A stretch of 64,000 nucleotides of DNA from Neobacillus sp. PS3-34 (GTDB taxonomy: Bacteria > Bacillota > Bacilli > Bacillales > Cytobacillaceae). Position numbers and translations under genes: made by a program. The notes beneath the pieces were generated by a model. It was not told the origin of the DNA. It was given only the letters and a program-made list of their open reading frames with translations, and did no database searches. This document shows positions 1 through 9,150 of this stretch, piece by piece; position 1 is the stretch's first letter, and each line of letters opens with the position of its first letter. Location: contig NZ_CP133267.1 in assembly GCF_030915465.1 (NCBI RefSeq), positions 4,835,527 through 4,899,526 of the forward strand, given 5' to 3'.

Positions 1-418
1 TTTTTATAGTAAAAAGATGATGACTAACATGACCCTGTATTTGGCAATTAAGAAATGCTATAAACGGCAGTATGTTTTATGAATTTAAAAAGAGCCAAAA
101 TAGGCAAGTAGTGCATAAAAACTTGCATATTTTTGGTTCTATATTTTTATTCTTATTGTGCTAAAGCACCTTTTACTTCAATTAGAAGAGAGCATCCCCT
201 TAATATTAAAGGAATGCCCTGGATAGGTAAGTATAATATTTCAAAATTCATAAAAACTTTATTTCCAACTCGCCTCTAAGCAATCACATTTTGAACCATT
301 AATTTTAATCCGAAGTCTTTGGAATCATTAATGTATAATTCAGCAAAAGAATGTTCTTCACTTTTTTATATTGTTCAATATGATAATTCCACGTCCAATA
401 AGCTAATTAATTACCCTA
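1..418. other. intergenic, repeat-bearing
   Basis: No credible gene is visible. The stretch holds a long imperfect hairpin followed by a copy of the dispersed repeat core (listed separately), and a weak dyad near 207-232 (GCATCCCC...GGAATGC) without a T-run. Confidence 0.5.
90..195. repeat. hairpin plus dispersed repeat core, copy 1
   Basis: An imperfect inverted repeat reads AGAGCCAAAATAGGCAAGTA, a short loop, then an ACTTGCATATTTTTGGTTCT arm. It is followed by a tail with GCTAAAGCACC and TTTTACTTCAATTA. The same hairpin plus tail recurs at about 8225-8340, so this is a repeated unit rather than a private terminator. Confidence 0.75.
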
Positions 419-988
419 TTATTCTTCCTTTTTTTCAGAATTTAAATATTCCTCTTTTAATATAGAGTAATGTGCAGTATCTGTTAGGACACCTTTTACC
501 ATTTGGTCTCTACGATGAGTACCTTCATATGTCATACCTAAACGGCTCAATACTTTTTCTGAAGCACCATTCCTAACATCATGTCCCGCAAACACTCGGT
601 CTAAACCTAGTGTATGAAAGGCTAATTCAAGTATTAATTTCCCTGCTTCCGTCATGTAGCCCTTACCCCAAAAATGTCTATTCAATGTAAAGCCTAGTTC
701 TCCACTATTATTCCATTCATGTATTCTAAACTCAATCGTCCCAATCATTTTGTTGCTCTCTTTTAGAACAATTGCATACATACCGATTGGTGATTTCATA
801 TAATAGTTTGCTATCATTTTCTTCGTTTGGTTAACATCTGTATGTTGGTCATAAATGTAACGTGTAGTTCCTTCATCAGATGTATACTCATACATATCAT
901 CGATATCATCAAGTGAAACCTGACGTAATATGATACGCTCCCCTTCCATCCGACTATGCTTAATCATTAAAAAGTTTGTATTACCCAT
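419..988 (-). CDS. GNAT family N-acetyltransferase (RimJ/RimL type)
   Basis: This 189-residue protein looks like a cytoplasmic acetyl-CoA-dependent N-acetyltransferase of the RimJ/RimL branch. The N-terminal EGERIILRQVSLDDIDDMYEY block, the central GELGFTLNRHFWGKGYMTEA acetyl-CoA loop and the C-terminal NGASEKVLSRLGMTYEG motif are typical. Length is normal for the family. The ATG start is supported by an upstream AGGAGTG with 6-7 nt spacing. The gene stands alone. The substrate (protein N-terminus, antibiotic or small amine) cannot be told from sequence. Confidence 0.9.
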   Translation of the reverse strand: MGNTNFLMIKHSRMEGERIILRQVSLDDIDDMYEYTSDEGTTRYIYDQHTDVNQTKKMIANYYMKSPIGMYAIVLKESNKMIGTIEFRIHEWNNSGELGFTLNRHFWGKGYMTEAGKLILELAFHTLGLDRVFAGHDVRNGASEKVLSRLGMTYEGTHRRDQMVKGVLTDTAHYSILKEEYLNSEKKEE

Positions 989-1144
989 GTCAACACTCCT
1001 GTTTTATTACATTATAAGATTCTACCGTTTTTTCATACTCTACTAATTATTGTAGCATATTCTTTTGAGGCGAAAAATCATTGCCATATATAAGCTAACC
1101 TGCCCCTTCGTATTATAAGGTTAACCACAAACCAATATGAATAA

Positions 1145-2932
1145 TTAATGTAAATAATTATTCAGTAGACTATTGATTGATTGATTTATTTCATTTATGT
1201 TAGGATTTTCTACGTTCATATCGTTAATGCTATATTTCCTTTTTAGTTGAATAATTCTTTCGATACTTTCATTTAATCTTTGTTCTGAAATTTCTCCATT
1301 TTGAACTGCTGTTTTTAGAGAGGAGGCAATCTTCACAACATTATTATATTCATGCCCTACTAAAATAATATCGCTTCCTGCCTTTACTGATTCCACCGCT
1401 GCTTTGCCAATATCAAAATGTTCTGTTATGGCCCCCATTGTCATATCGTCCGTTATGATTACTCCCTTGAAAATAAGTTGTTTTCTAAGAAGGTCCGTCA
1501 TGACAACTTTTGACATGGACGCTGGATTCGTATTATCTAATTGAAGCAATAAAATATGGGCGACCATCACAACATCAGCTCCATCATCAATTGCATGTTC
1601 AAAGGGAATTAATTCTAGTTTTTTGAGTTCTTCAAGACTCTTATTTACAATTGGAAGTTCCAGATGGGAATCAACCGATGTATCTCCATGTCCAGGAAAA
1701 TGCTTAATAGTAGGGATTACGTTTTGCGACTGAATCCCTTTCATCGTTTGAATCCCAAGTTTACTTACAATTTCCGTATTATTCCCAAATGATCGATCCC
1801 CGATAACAGGGTTATTTGGATTGCTGGTAATATCAAGAACAGGTGCAAAATCGAGATTTAAACCAAATTCTCTTAATTCATGGCCTAAAAGGGTTCCGAC
1901 TTTATAAGAAAACGCGGGATTATTTACCTGCCCAATCTTATTATTGGGAGGAAAGTTAGCAATTCCACCCGGCAATCTTGTCACACGCCCACCCTCTTGG
2001 TCAACGCCTAAGAAAAGAGGTAAATTCGAACTATTTTCAGCTTTCATTTGATTCACAAGTTGAATGGTTTGTGCAGGGGTAGCGAGATTATTTTTGTAAA
2101 AAATAATTCCTCCTACATGGTATTGGTTTATTAATTTTTTTGCGTTTGCATCCATCGTGGTCCCGGAAATTCCAGTAAGAATCATCTGCCCAATTTTATC
2201 TTCTAAACTCATTTTAGAAATCACTTCTGAAATGGATTGATTTCCTAATTGATTCGGTTTTTCAACTTGTGTTTGTTGATTTGATTTCTTACCAATCTGT
2301 GTAAAGAGTGAGATATGGTCAACTTTAGGATTTGGTTCCTGCTCTGTTTTTACTGGTAAAACCCATAATACATCAGTAGAAGCCGTTGCATGATAGACAA
2401 GTATCATTTGGTCAACAGTTGAATCTTTATAGTATCGAATGGCATCGGGTTGTCCACCAGTTTTCTCAATTTCATTTAACGAGATATTTTGCAGTTCAGA
2501 ATCATACGATCGTATATCATTAACAGTCTGATCGGCATAGCCGATTGTAGCATGATGACTTACGTATTCCTCATATCTGCCTTTAACAGTTTCCGAAATA
2601 TGTTCTGATTTTCCCCACTCTTGATTTACTTCCTTCCATTCTGTTTTACCAGAAACAAAGGAAATGTTCGGAACCTTGCCTACCTTAGATAGGGAAAACG
2701 TTTCCTTTACTAATTTCTCAAGATTTGAATTCCGCTCAGAATCCACTGTATTTTTACCGGGATTTTTAGTTTCGGAAGGTTGAGTAATAATTGGAATTTC
2801 TTTCCCTTGAGTAGTCTTTTCACTACTATTTTCTTTGATTGCATAATAATAAACGCCAATGATTAAGGCTAAAATGAAAAGTGGAATCGTAAAAATAAGT
2901 AGTTTATTTCGAGATTTTCTTTGTCTTTTCAT
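1145..2932 (-). CDS. membrane-anchored GH3 beta-N-acetylhexosaminidase with DUF4309 domain
   Basis: A 595-residue NagZ-like glycoside hydrolase family 3 enzyme, expected to remove beta-linked GlcNAc from peptidoglycan fragments outside the membrane. Residues 1-12 are basic and 13-30 form one membrane segment without a lipobox, so it is a signal anchor. Residues about 85-213 match the YjgB/DUF4309 type, and 233-575 are the GH3 barrel. GVDQEGGRVTRLPGG (309-323), the KHFPGHGDTSVDSH motif (410-423, general acid/base Asp-His pair) and ITDDM (493-497, nucleophile) are all intact. B. subtilis NagZ is a lipoprotein with a different extra domain, so the DUF4309 module is unusual. The gene lies 120 nt downstream of an M56 sensor protease carrying the same domain; co-expression is likely but not shown. 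Confidence 0.88.
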   Translation of the reverse strand: MKRQRKSRNKLLIFTIPLFILALIIGVYYYAIKENSSEKTTQGKEIPIITQPSETKNPGKNTVDSERNSNLEKLVKETFSLSKVGKVPNISFVSGKTEWKEVNQEWGKSEHISETVKGRYEEYVSHHATIGYADQTVNDIRSYDSELQNISLNEIEKTGGQPDAIRYYKDSTVDQMILVYHATASTDVLWVLPVKTEQEPNPKVDHISLFTQIGKKSNQQTQVEKPNQLGNQSISEVISKMSLEDKIGQMILTGISGTTMDANAKKLINQYHVGGIIFYKNNLATPAQTIQLVNQMKAENSSNLPLFLGVDQEGGRVTRLPGGIANFPPNNKIGQVNNPAFSYKVGTLLGHELREFGLNLDFAPVLDITSNPNNPVIGDRSFGNNTEIVSKLGIQTMKGIQSQNVIPTIKHFPGHGDTSVDSHLELPIVNKSLEELKKLELIPFEHAIDDGADVVMVAHILLLQLDNTNPASMSKVVMTDLLRKQLIFKGVIITDDMTMGAITEHFDIGKAAVESVKAGSDIILVGHEYNNVVKIASSLKTAVQNGEISEQRLNESIERIIQLKRKYSINDMNVENPNINEINQSINSLLNNYLH

Positions 2933-3052
2933 ACTCCAATTTCCCTTTTATTTTTCGTTTTAAGTTTTTATCATGTTTTTTTCACATAATTTCGAGTTCA
3001 ACTTCCTATAACGTAGCTCGTTAGCAGCCGTTATTTTTTTGTTTATTTTTTA

Positions 3053-4720
3053 TTACCATTGTCTTCCCGTATCGTTTGACATATTATTAAAGGTCCCCTT
3101 AGGGTAAAGCACGGAGTAGTGGTCCATTACCGGGTCCGGATTGCTGTTTGAAGGCATAGGAAATACTAACAAAATCTTGTATTCCGAATTTGCAACATAC
3201 CCAATAATTTCCTCGCCATTACTTTTCACATCATATGCCGGAGTTCCAAATACTTTCTTTACCATAGAAAGTGATAATTCATTTAATTTCTCATCAAAGG
3301 ATCTCGCCTCAAAAATCTGTGACCCTTTGTTGAAACCAAATACCACATTGTATTTTGAAAAGACAGCATAATTTCCTTTAGCATTAGGTACCCAATCAGC
3401 CTTATCCGGATTTCCTAGTTTTTTCTCTACGTCTTCTATAACAGTAGTTTTAACAGGAAACTTTGAGTTGATGATTTTACCCTGCTTTGCCAATTGCATG
3501 ATACTTGAAAGAAGTTTTCGCTGAGTATCCCCATTAGATGATAAAGAAGAGGTATTGTTATTCGATGCTGACGCATTGCTTGTTTTGTCTTGTGTTATGT
3601 CGCTTTGTGATGCTTGATCTTGAGATGTTTTTTCCACTGACAGAGTAGAACTATTGATATCGCTGTTTTCATTTGGGCTAACAACTGAACTGCCAGGTTT
3701 AATGGTGCTTGAAAAGCCTACCATAATTGTAAGAGATAGAGCTAATACTGCACATATTGCCGAACTTTTTTTAAATTGTGTAATCATAACAATTCTTCGT
3801 TTATTGTATTTACTTGCATATCCTAATGTCCCAGTGGTACTCCTTTTTTCTGAGAATAATCTAAGCATATTGATTATTGTCAGACCGTATTTTTTGACTT
3901 CTTCTGTCTTTAAAGTGCTGATGACAGACGCATCACAAGCCAATTCACAGTCTTGTTTTACCTGATTAAGTGAATACCAGATTAAGGGGTTGAACCAATA
4001 GATTGCTTTAACAATCATAAGTAAGGTGTTTACCACTAAATCCTTGTTCTTAATATGAGTTAATTCATGGCTTAACACAAACCTAAACTCTTCCAGGGTT
4101 AATTTGTCTATAAGCTCCTCTGGAATAATAATTTTAGGATGGATCATCCCGTAAACTGCTGGTGATTTCGAATAATTACTATAAATAATTTTTATCTTTG
4201 AATTAACTCTAAGCTTTGATTTTTCTGCTTCTAAAATTTCAATTAAGTCTTCTCTTTCACAGAATGAACACTTTTTCAATTTAGCCCTCATCAAGATATT
4301 TACGCATAAAATATAGAGTAACATTGACGAAACACCAATTATCCACAACACCGCTGCAGTATCATAACTTAAAATAGCGCCTAAAATTCCTGGATCAGCT
4401 AATGCTTTACTATCTTCTATAGAAGGTGTATTTTCGGTTGCGATAGTACTGTTTGGTATTATGTTAGGAACATATTGTTCTGCAATAAAATGATGATCAA
4501 GTTTCTTCTGTTCTATTGGAATAAAACTTATAAAGCTTATATGACTTTGAATGTCTATTGGCACTATTAGCCTAAGTACAAGCAAAATCCAAATATAATA
4601 ATGAAGCTTTGCACTAAGTCTTTGTCTAAAAATAGCCTTAATTACAAGTATCCCTAATGCTAAAATACTCCCCATAAGCGAAAGTAATAAGACTTCTTTA
4701 AATAGTGCAGATAAAACCAT
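3053..4720 (-). CDS. BlaR1/MecR1-like M56 sensor metalloprotease with C-terminal DUF4309 domain
   Basis: A 555-residue integral-membrane zinc protease of the M56 (BlaR1/MecR1) family. Hydrophobic helices lie at about 10-30, 40-56 and 120-143. The cytoplasmic protease carries HELTH at residues 218-222 with NKD following, and a further helix lies at about 322-340. In BlaR1 the C-terminal extracellular part is a penicillin-binding sensor. Here it is a Ser/Thr/Asn-rich linker (about 345-400) followed by a DUF4309-type domain (about 400-548) that resembles the one in the adjacent hexosaminidase. By family analogy, ligand binding outside would trigger cleavage of the BlaI-type repressor encoded 17 nt upstream. 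The ligand is unknown and is probably not a beta-lactam. Confidence 0.87.
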   Translation of the reverse strand: MVLSALFKEVLLLSLMGSILALGILVIKAIFRQRLSAKLHYYIWILLVLRLIVPIDIQSHISFISFIPIEQKKLDHHFIAEQYVPNIIPNSTIATENTPSIEDSKALADPGILGAILSYDTAAVLWIIGVSSMLLYILCVNILMRAKLKKCSFCEREDLIEILEAEKSKLRVNSKIKIIYSNYSKSPAVYGMIHPKIIIPEELIDKLTLEEFRFVLSHELTHIKNKDLVVNTLLMIVKAIYWFNPLIWYSLNQVKQDCELACDASVISTLKTEEVKKYGLTIINMLRLFSEKRSTTGTLGYASKYNKRRIVMITQFKKSSAICAVLALSLTIMVGFSSTIKPGSSVVSPNENSDINSSTLSVEKTSQDQASQSDITQDKTSNASASNNNTSSLSSNGDTQRKLLSSIMQLAKQGKIINSKFPVKTTVIEDVEKKLGNPDKADWVPNAKGNYAVFSKYNVVFGFNKGSQIFEARSFDEKLNELSLSMVKKVFGTPAYDVKSNGEEIIGYVANSEYKILLVFPMPSNSNPDPVMDHYSVLYPKGTFNNMSNDTGRQW

Positions 4721-4737
4721 ACATCAATACCTGCCTT

Positions 4738-5118
4738 TTACTTGTTATTTTTTTTATTAAGCAATCGTTCCAGTTCTTCTATTTCCTCCTCAGAAATCTT
4801 CTCTTCCTTGATAAAATTGGCGAGCATAAGGTGGATAGAACCATCGTATACCTTTTGAATAAACGATCTTGTTTCATCCAATATACAGTCTCTTTTATCT
4901 ACCAAAGGATAATACTCATAAAGAGGCTTCTCCTTATCCACACCCAAAAAACCTTTTTTCACCAATCTACTTATTAATGAATGAATTGTTTTAGGACTCC
5001 AATTCTTATTAGAACTTACTGCCTCTACTATCTTCGTAGAAGTTAATGGAGCTTCTTCCCATAACACCTTCATTACAATCCATTCTGCATCAGTTATTTT
5101 GCAATCTGCTTTCTTCAT
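4738..5118 (-). CDS. BlaI/MecI-type transcriptional repressor
   Basis: A 126-residue winged-helix repressor of the BlaI/MecI/CopY family. The hallmark N-terminus (ITDAEWIVMKVLWEEAPLTS), the recognition helix region (NWSPKTIHSLISRLVKKGFL) and a C-terminal dimerisation part are present. It starts the set with the M56 protease, 17 nt ahead of it. The ATG is preceded by GGAGG at 6-nt spacing, and that GGAGG lies inside one arm of a 19-bp perfect inverted repeat containing TACA-N2-TGTA blocks. This predicts direct autorepression. Derepression would follow proteolysis by the M56 partner, as known for BlaI/BlaR1. Confidence 0.93.
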   Translation of the reverse strand: MKKADCKITDAEWIVMKVLWEEAPLTSTKIVEAVSSNKNWSPKTIHSLISRLVKKGFLGVDKEKPLYEYYPLVDKRDCILDETRSFIQKVYDGSIHLMLANFIKEEKISEEEIEELERLLNKKNNK

Positions 5119-5124
5119 CTTATT

Positions 5125-5182
5125 CCTCCATCCTACAAGTGTAATCTAATTACAGACTACACTTGTAGGATGGAGGTGTCAA
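5125..5182 (-). promoter_or_regulatory. blaI-type operator/promoter: 19-bp perfect inverted repeat
   Basis: Arms CCTCCATCCTACAAGTGTA (5125-5143) and TACACTTGTAGGATGGAGG (5158-5176) are perfect reverse complements around a 14-nt spacer. Each arm holds a TACA-N2-TGTA block like known BlaI/MecI half-sites. A TTGACA -35 (minus strand, 5177-5182) abuts the outer arm, so a bound repressor would block polymerase. The inner arm also contains the repressor gene's Shine-Dalgarno sequence. Confidence 0.85.
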
Positions 5183-5546
5183 CATCCTTTTTTCCAAAAT
5201 TAAATAGCCCACAATGTTTTATCTACAAAATTAAAAATGAATTTTAGATCGAAGCTAATGAAATTTATTCGTTTAATGAAGGAAGGAAAAATGAGTAATA
5301 AAGTACATTTTCAAAACAAAAAGAAGGCATAGGCTCCAATTACTTTACCTATGTCTCCCTTTTCAAATTTAACATTTGCAATAAGCGTTCATGAAATGAC
5401 TTTTTTATTTAGGCAGTGCACTGTAAGTAATTCACAGCAAATTTAATCCCCGTTACTTAAAATGGAATATTTTAAATACCTCTCAAATGCATCTGATATA
5501 TCCATAATAATGCAGGAGTCTTGTTTAGAGATCTCCTGCTTTGTTG
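5183..5546. other. intergenic with two dyads
   Basis: No gene is supported. A dyad at about 5327-5358 (GGCATAGG...CCTATGTC) lacks a T-run on the plus strand. A second dyad at about 5514-5542 (GCAGGAG...CTCCTGC) lies just past the end of the small minus-strand ORF at 5547-5738 and could be its terminator. Confidence 0.4.
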
Positions 5547-5738
5547 TTACTCAACCATTTTTGTGTTTACATAGCACAAAAGGATTACATAACCACTTAC
5601 CAGGTCAGAAATTAATTCTTGGGAATTTGGATGATTAATGAAAACGCCTTCTAAAGGATCATAATCATCATAAAAATTAATCGAACCTTCCAACTTAGCC
5701 AGTTTTTTTTTGCATTTAACACTACTCAGCACGAACAC
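5547..5738 (-). CDS. small hypothetical protein
   Basis: A possible 63-residue protein with a GTG start and no clear ribosome site, containing the segment INFYDDYDPLEGVFINHP. No family is recognised. The only support beyond an open frame is the terminator-like dyad directly downstream. It may be the tail of a decayed gene. Confidence 0.3.
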   Translation of the reverse strand: MFVLSSVKCKKKLAKLEGSINFYDDYDPLEGVFINHPNSQELISDLVSGYVILLCYVNTKMVE

Positions 5739-6009
5739 TTTTAGTGCTTATTTTTAAAGAAATAATTATTCTTATTAAATTCCCTAGGTTAAATACGATT
5801 TTCTCACAAATGCTCGCTTATTCGCAGGATTTCATACCCCTTTTTATAGGGTTAACAGTTAAATGAAATGAGTTCAGATTAATAAGGCTTCGTGAAGGCA
5901 TAGTTAAATAGAGGAGCGTCCCTAGACTTTCTCATTTATGTGTTAATTCTTTGGTTATAGTGCATTTAAAGGTAAGAGATTGGGTTTACTGATTTAAATT
6001 AATCTCTAA

Positions 6010-6243
6010 TTTAAGCTGGGGCTTAAGCAACTACTGGCTGCGGTTATGCTTGTCTTGTTTGCAGGTTATATTGTTCCGAGATTGAATAGATTTAAAGCTA
6101 AACTAACCCCTTCCCTCGTAAAGGAAGAGCTATTAATCGAAGAAAGCCGGAAGTATTTATTTAAGTTTTATACCGGATTGGATATCGTCCATATAGGTGC
6201 TCTTGTTAATATGGTCTTAGCATTGTGGAAGCCGTTTTATTAA
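6010..6243 (+). pseudogene. C-terminal remnant of a small membrane protein
   Basis: The frame is open from the preceding stop but has no convincing ribosome site. It encodes a hydrophobic segment (LLAAVMLVLFAGYIVP), a charged stretch, and a second hydrophobic segment ending in ALVNMVLALWKPFY. This looks like the last two membrane helices of a longer protein that lost its 5' part. Family not identified. Confidence 0.4.
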
Positions 6244-6408
6244 TAACGATCCGGGAGCCGAGAGGGATTCCGGGACCTCCTTATATTTTTATTATCGATT
6301 AAAATGTAATCACTTGTTGAACCATATGAAAAAACTAGATTTATTACCTAGAAATCTATAATATAACTATTGGGATAATTGAAATAATTACAAAAAGGGG
6401 AGTTATCT

Positions 6409-8106
6409 GTGACACAGGATTTAACTCAGAACTATTATAAAGAATTAATTGATTTACAAGATGTAGATGGGGTCGAAGCTCAAATTCAAAGTTTACTTGA
6501 TGTTCAAATTGAATCCGTTTCTGACCTAGAAAAATGGTTACAAGCTGAAAAGGATTTAATGATGAAAATCGCGGAGGCAATGACGGGTCACCAAGTCGAT
6601 TTCTACCGGAACACAGAGGATGCGGATATCAAGTCTACGTATCTACATGACCAGCAAGTCATCCAGCCGCTTTTAATGAAATATGAAGCAAAACTGAATG
6701 AGAAAGTCTGTGAGTCTCCTTATTTCAATAAATTAGATGAAAACCGTTATGGCTTAATGCGACGCTTTCGCGAATCCAAGGTGAAACTGTTCAGAGAAGA
6801 AAACATTCCATTAATGGTAAAAGAACAAGAGCTTAATACAAAGTATAGTGAAATTATGGGAGGATTAACTGTTGAATGGGATGGCGAAGAAAAGCCTTAT
6901 CCATTTATCCAATCCCAACTCGATCATCTAGACAGAGCCGTGCGTGAAAAAGCTTATCGCGCAATGATGTCAGCCCACCGTCAAATTAAGCCTGATATGG
7001 ATGCCATCATGGATGAGCTAGTTCAACTTCGCCATCAAATTGCATTAAATGCAGGCTTTGAAAATTATCGTGATTATATGTTTGTAGTCAAAAATCGTGA
7101 ATATAGCATCCAAGATTGTTACGACTTTCATGAAAATGTAGAGAAACATATTATCCCAGCTTGGAACCGATTGGCAAATGTCTTTAAGTCTGAGCTTGGT
7201 GTCGATACCTTTCGTCCTTGGGATAACACCGCTAAGTTGATGAAAAACCCGCCATACTCCGATGTGTCAGATCTTATGGATGGCGTTTCTGAGATGTTAG
7301 GGAAAACCGATCCATACTTTGCAGACCGTTTTGATTACATGAGAGAGCATGGGTTAATAGATCTTGGAGATCGGAAAGGAAAAAGCCCTGGCGGTTTCTG
7401 TACCTCCTTACCTGTTTCAGGGAACACCTTTATCTTCGCGAACTTTAGTCCATCCTTTTTCTCTCTTATCGCACTAATTCATGAAATGGGCCATGCCGTG
7501 AATGGGTACCTCGAGTTTTCCGAGCAAGGTCCTTCTGAAGAATATCACCTCCGAATGGAAATTGGTGAACTTTATTCTCATGGAATGGAATTGCTCTTAT
7601 TAGACAAGCTGGATCGTTTTTATCCAGAAGAAGAAGATTTTAAGAGTGCACAGCGAGAAGAGCTGAGACGGGCATTTAAAATGTTATTTGGCCCATTATC
7701 AGGCGACCTCTTTCAGCATTGGATGTATACGAATCCTCAACACACGGCCAAAGAGCGTGATGAAAAATTCTTTGAAATCTCAAAACGGTATGGCTTAAAC
7801 CCTGTCGATACGTCTGGGCTTGAGGAAGAAATTGGGATGAGCTGGGCAGACACCCTTCACTATTTCCAAGTTCCTTTCTATAATATTGAATACTCCATGT
7901 CGATGCTTGGTGCATTGCAAATTCTTGAAAATTACCGAAACAACCCAGAGCAAGCCGTCGTATCCTTTAAAAAAGGTGCCAGTGCGGACTACAATCAATC
8001 CATCGCAGCGGTTTATAAAGAAACTGGGGTCAGCTTTGATTTTTCAGAGCCAGCCGTTAAGCGAATGGGCGAATTCCTGGAGAAAGTCATTCAAGATATT
8101 CATTAA
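6409..8106 (+). CDS. M3 family oligoendopeptidase (PepF-like)
   Basis: A 565-residue cytoplasmic zinc metallopeptidase that cleaves short peptides. The active-site motif HEMGH is at residues 358-362 and the third zinc ligand Glu lies in the downstream RMEIGELYSHGMELL segment. Length and all-helical character fit the M3B oligoendopeptidase F group. The GTG start at 6409 is chosen because AAAGGGGAG sits 6 nt upstream. It appears monocistronic; a likely role is turnover of peptides from protein degradation or uptake. Confidence 0.92.
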   Translation: MTQDLTQNYYKELIDLQDVDGVEAQIQSLLDVQIESVSDLEKWLQAEKDLMMKIAEAMTGHQVDFYRNTEDADIKSTYLHDQQVIQPLLMKYEAKLNEKVCESPYFNKLDENRYGLMRRFRESKVKLFREENIPLMVKEQELNTKYSEIMGGLTVEWDGEEKPYPFIQSQLDHLDRAVREKAYRAMMSAHRQIKPDMDAIMDELVQLRHQIALNAGFENYRDYMFVVKNREYSIQDCYDFHENVEKHIIPAWNRLANVFKSELGVDTFRPWDNTAKLMKNPPYSDVSDLMDGVSEMLGKTDPYFADRFDYMREHGLIDLGDRKGKSPGGFCTSLPVSGNTFIFANFSPSFFSLIALIHEMGHAVNGYLEFSEQGPSEEYHLRMEIGELYSHGMELLLLDKLDRFYPEEEDFKSAQREELRRAFKMLFGPLSGDLFQHWMYTNPQHTAKERDEKFFEISKRYGLNPVDTSGLEEEIGMSWADTLHYFQVPFYNIEYSMSMLGALQILENYRNNPEQAVVSFKKGASADYNQSIAAVYKETGVSFDFSEPAVKRMGEFLEKVIQDIH

Positions 8107-8219
8107 TGATGTGGGAGCACCCAGACAGTGCTTAGTATTGTGAGGCTGATAGGCTAATTGGTCCTAATGATGATAAATTAGATGTCCTCTTTTTGACGGC
8201 AACATTTGTTGTAAATGCA

Positions 8220-8345
8220 GGAAAAGCCAAAAATACGCAAGTAGTGTATAAATACTTGCATATTTTTGGCTCTTTTAATTTTATTTCTTAGTGTTAAAAC
8301 ACCCCGTTAGCCACCCATGAGTCGCTAAAAAACAGCTCTTCACCA
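8220..8345. repeat. hairpin plus dispersed repeat core, copy 2
   Basis: The hairpin AGCCAAAAATACGCAAGTA...TACTTGCATATTTTTGGCT (about 8224-8275) closely matches the one near 90-145. It is followed by GTGTTAAAACACCCCGTTAGCC. The hairpin runs straight into TCTTTTAATTTTATTTC, so it could end transcripts from the upstream peptidase gene. Confidence 0.75.
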
Positions 8346-8351
8346 CAAAGA

Positions 8352-8773
8352 ATGAAAATGTTTGAGTTCGGGCTTACTTTATACTATCCCTTGTTCTTAT
8401 TGTTTCCTTTCAAACAACAACTGTTTTATCAATTAAACAAACTCAAGACTCTGAAGAACTTAGATTACAGGACATGCTTATGAAAATGCTTGCTACTTAT
8501 ATTAGCGAAGTTTTGGATAACTATTATTATCCGAAGATTTTAAAGGACTTTTCACCTGCAGTAGATCCATGGAAATTTGAAGTGATTGAAACAAGAAGAG
8601 TAAATGGCTTCCGTGGCTTTATATTAGAAATTACATTTGATATTGAGCTTACCGATGGTGGACACCACGTTCCAGTAGGGAAGGATCGAATGACTTATAG
8701 AATTTCTTATGGACCTGAGGTGAAATTGATAAATCATACCCACTTAGCTACTTATAAATACCCTCAAGAATAA
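8352..8773 (+). CDS. secreted DUF3888-type protein, frameshifted near its N-terminus in this sequence
   Basis: The C-terminal 99 residues (from 8474) match DUF3888, small exported Bacillus proteins of unknown function. The upstream in-frame sequence encodes a signal-peptide core (AYFILSLVLIVSF, then QTTTVLSIKQTQ) but has no start codon in that frame. ATG AAA ATG TTT GAG TT at 8352 supplies a basic N-terminus one frame off. One extra base near 8367-8370 (for example TT to TTT) would restore a full signal peptide. I infer an intact gene with a sequencing indel, or a recent pseudogene. Confidence 0.6.
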
Positions 8774-9150
8774 TTACATAATTATAACTGGCTTATTGAA
8801 CTATTCTTCCCCGTTACTTCAATAATGCCCATTGAAATAATCATGGTACATATATAAAGTTTTACCAGTTATCTCTATATCTTCGATTGTAATACTATTT
8901 CCTAACAAGTTGAAGAACCATTCTAAAATGAGAAATGACTGCGGCCGCAATTTTTTTAACTATTGTGTTTTTTCTTCTAAGAGGCGCAACTAAAAAGTGA
9001 AAAGTAGTGAAATCTGCAGCCAAAATAAGCGTTAATCCTTCTTGGATCATTGTTAGTTCACTAACAAAAAAAGGGTTCGCCATTGCAACCCCATCATAAA
9101 CTCTTGCACCAGTTACTTGAATAAATAAAAACCAACACCCTTAGGTCCTT
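8774..9150. other. intergenic, repeat-rich with gene scraps
   Basis: Repeat cores occur at about 8812-8830 (CCCCGTTACTTCAATAA) and 9103-9125 (GCACCAGTTACTTGAATAA). On the minus strand a short open stretch around 8824-8905 (residues SITIEDIEITGKTLYMYHDY) resembles the tail of a lost gene. No intact gene is supported. Confidence 0.4.

Noticed and set aside
8895..9083. 62-codon minus-strand ORF
   Set aside because: It is built from dispersed-repeat sequence and lacks a ribosome site.
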